Positions 62,696 to 64,000 of a stretch of DNA of 64,000 nucleotides are shown piece by piece. Origin of the DNA: Stenotrophomonas_A sp035629025 (GTDB lineage Bacteria; Pseudomonadota; Gammaproteobacteria; Xanthomonadales; Xanthomonadaceae); the NCBI GenBank assembly GCA_035629025.1, contig DASPIU010000023.1, positions 67,297-131,296 on the forward strand, given 5' to 3'. Below the pieces are notes generated by a model. The model searched no databases, was not told the origin of the DNA, and saw nothing but the letters and a program-made list of their open reading frames with translations. The position numbers were made by a program, and so were the translations under genes. Position 1 is the first letter of the stretch, and every line of letters begins with the position of its first letter.

Positions 62696-63751
62696 TCAGG
62701 CGGCGGTGCCGATGCGTTCGAGACGGTAGCTGCCATCGAGCACACCCTGCACCCAGTCCTGGTTGTCCAGGTACCAGTCCACCGTATAGGCGATGCCCTG
62801 CTCGAAGGTGTGCTTCGGCTCCCAGCCCAGTTCGTTCTTCAACTTGGATGCATCGATCGCATAGCGGCGGTCATGGCCCGGGCGATCGGCGACATAAGTG
62901 ATCTGCGTAGCGCGCGACTGGCCGTCGGCACGTGGGCGGCGCTCGTCGAGCAGCGCGCAAATGGCACGCACCACTTCAATATTCTGCTTCTCGGCGTCGC
63001 CACCGACGTTATAGGTCTCGCCGACGCGCCCCTTGGCCAGCACGGTGCGGATCGCCTCGCAGTGATCGCTGACGAAGAGCCAGTCGCGCACCTGCTTGCC
63101 GTCGCCGTAGACCGGCAGCGGCTCGCTGGCCAGCGCCTTGGCAATCACCAGCGGGATGAGTTTTTCGGGAAAGTGGTACGGGCCGTAGTTGTTCGAGCAG
63201 TTCGTGGTCAGCACCGGCAGGCCGTAGGTGTGATGGAACGCTCGCACCAGGTGGTCGGACGCAGCCTTGGAGGCCGAATACGGTGAGTTCGGCGCGTAGG
63301 CCGTGGTTTCGGTGAACTTGCCGGTCTCGCCGAGCGTGCCGTAGACCTCGTCGGTGGAGACGTGGAGGAAGCGGAACGCGTCACGGCGGCTGTCCGGCAG
63401 CGCCTTCCAGTAGTCGCGCGTGGACTCCAGCAGGCCCAGGGTGCCGACGACATTGGTCTGAATGAAGGCACCAGGCCCGTCAATGGAACGGTCGACATGG
63501 CTTTCGGCGGCAAAGTTCAGCACGGCGTCGGGCTGGTGCTCGGCCAGAAGCCGGGAGACCAGTGCGCGGTCGCCGATGTCGCCGCGAAGGAAGACGTGGT
63601 TCGGATTGTCATCCAGTGAGGCCAACGTGTTCAGGTTGCCGGCGTAGGTCAACAGATCGAGATTGACCACTTTCACGCCGCGGGCCACCGCCTCGCGGAC
63701 GAAGTTGCCGCCAATGAAGCCGGCGCCGCCGGTTACTAGCCAAGTTGCCAC
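62696..63751 (-). CDS. rmlB: dTDP-glucose 4,6-dehydratase RmlB
   Basis: 351 aa, extended SDR. NAD-binding GGAGFIGGNFV lies at residues 7-17; active site Asp-Glu in STDEVYGTLG and Tyr-Lys in YSASKAASD. The GTG at 63751 is taken as start because GAGGAG lies six bases before it and the length equals other xanthomonad RmlB; the GTG at 63769 would put that ribosome-binding site inside the gene. First gene of rmlBACD, divergent from etfB. Confidence 0.96.
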   Translation of the reverse strand: MATWLVTGGAGFIGGNFVREAVARGVKVVNLDLLTYAGNLNTLASLDDNPNHVFLRGDIGDRALVSRLLAEHQPDAVLNFAAESHVDRSIDGPGAFIQTNVVGTLGLLESTRDYWKALPDSRRDAFRFLHVSTDEVYGTLGETGKFTETTAYAPNSPYSASKAASDHLVRAFHHTYGLPVLTTNCSNNYGPYHFPEKLIPLVIAKALASEPLPVYGDGKQVRDWLFVSDHCEAIRTVLAKGRVGETYNVGGDAEKQNIEVVRAICALLDERRPRADGQSRATQITYVADRPGHDRRYAIDASKLKNELGWEPKHTFEQGIAYTVDWYLDNQDWVQGVLDGSYRLERIGTAA

Positions 63752-63893
63752 CCACGTCTCCTCGGGCACTCAGGCCGCGCAAGTAAAGACTGCGAAGAAT
63801 AGCCGTTTTGTGCGGGATCTCGCAGCGGCGAAGTCAAACTCCGTGATGCAGCGCATCAAACCATACGCCATCGCACGGACGGCCTTTGCCGGC

Positions 63894-63899
63894 TAAAAT
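63894..63899 (+). promoter_or_regulatory. Putative -10 hexamer of etfB
   Basis: TAAAAT in the 215-bp divergent space between rmlB and etfB, about 68 bases before the etfB ATG. GAAGGATT at 63949 is a likely ribosome-binding site region. No clear -35. Confidence 0.4.
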
Positions 63900-63966
63900 C
63901 ACCCCACTGCCCCGCGCCTGCCGCCGCGGCCGGGCCTCTCCGCTTCATTGAAGGATTCCGCACAAG

Positions 63967-64000
63967 ATGAAAATCCTCGTCGCCTACAAGCGCGTGGTGG
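63967..64000 (+). CDS. etfB: Electron transfer flavoprotein beta subunit (first codons)
   Basis: Only 11 codons, MKILVAYKRVV, are in the window. This is the highly typical N-terminus of ETF beta, and in Xanthomonas etfBA lies divergent from rmlBACD. It would deliver electrons to the ETF-QO encoded at 51464-53113. Confidence 0.85.
   Translation, partial: MKILVAYKRVV

Overview
The window reads as a chromosomal segment of a GC-rich gammaproteobacterium of the Xanthomonadaceae (Xanthomonas, Pseudoxanthomonas, Stenotrophomonas or Lysobacter relatives). The main evidence is the Xps-type order gspE-F-G-H-I-J-K-L-M-N-D, the xanA-xanB / rmlBACD / etfB neighbourhood, an H-NS protein of the short xanthomonad kind, and intergenic repeats built from GGGAATC units and from GTAGGAG...CTTCAGCC hairpins. 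I cannot name the species from sequence alone. No rRNA, tRNA, CRISPR array, insertion sequence or prophage was recognised.

Layout. (1) 1-9764, minus strand: a type II secretion (T2SS) operon, running from gspE to the start of gspD, which leaves the window. (2) 9823-22528, minus strand: two successive modules, each a trimeric autotransporter adhesin followed by a secreted subtilisin-like protease with a PPC domain. The large adhesin (2233 aa) contains 1155-bp head super-repeats. (3) 22960-33962: housekeeping genes purL, dsbC, xerD, an RDD membrane protein, lptG/lptF, and divergent pepA-holC. (4) 34084-37789: valS and a DMT-family permease. (5) 37914-40752: a Fur-box-like site followed by four tightly packed genes: an outer-membrane-type protein, an exported FMN-binding protein, ApbE flavin transferase and a histidine-rich four-helix membrane protein. 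Together they look like an iron-regulated extracytoplasmic flavin electron-transfer chain. (6) 40652-42353, minus strand: pssA, a protein I identify as the replication clamp-loader psi subunit (HolD), and rimI. (7) 42500-46538: a DUF4124 protein, proS, an H-NS-like protein and a ThrE/YjjP-type exporter. (8) 46696-50211: an Mla-type lipid transport operon (permease with fused STAS domain, ATPase, MCE protein, auxiliary lipoprotein). (9) 50368-57321: a small membrane protein, an AlkB-like dioxygenase, ETF-ubiquinone oxidoreductase, a RgpF/HAD glycan protein and a 3-oxoacid CoA-transferase. (10) 57467-64000: nucleotide-sugar genes xanA, xanB and rmlBACD for GDP-mannose and dTDP-L-rhamnose, then the first codons of etfB.

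Functional themes. The envelope dominates. The T2SS can export exactly the kind of PPC-domain proteases encoded beside it, and those proteases sit one-to-one with surface adhesins, suggesting adhesin processing or release. LptFG, Mla, xanAB, rml and the RgpF/HAD protein build and maintain the outer leaflet and surface polysaccharide. ETF-QO and EtfB belong to one electron-transfer route, separate from the predicted iron-regulated flavin system. HolC (chi) and the newly recognised HolD (psi) are partners encoded 7 kb apart.
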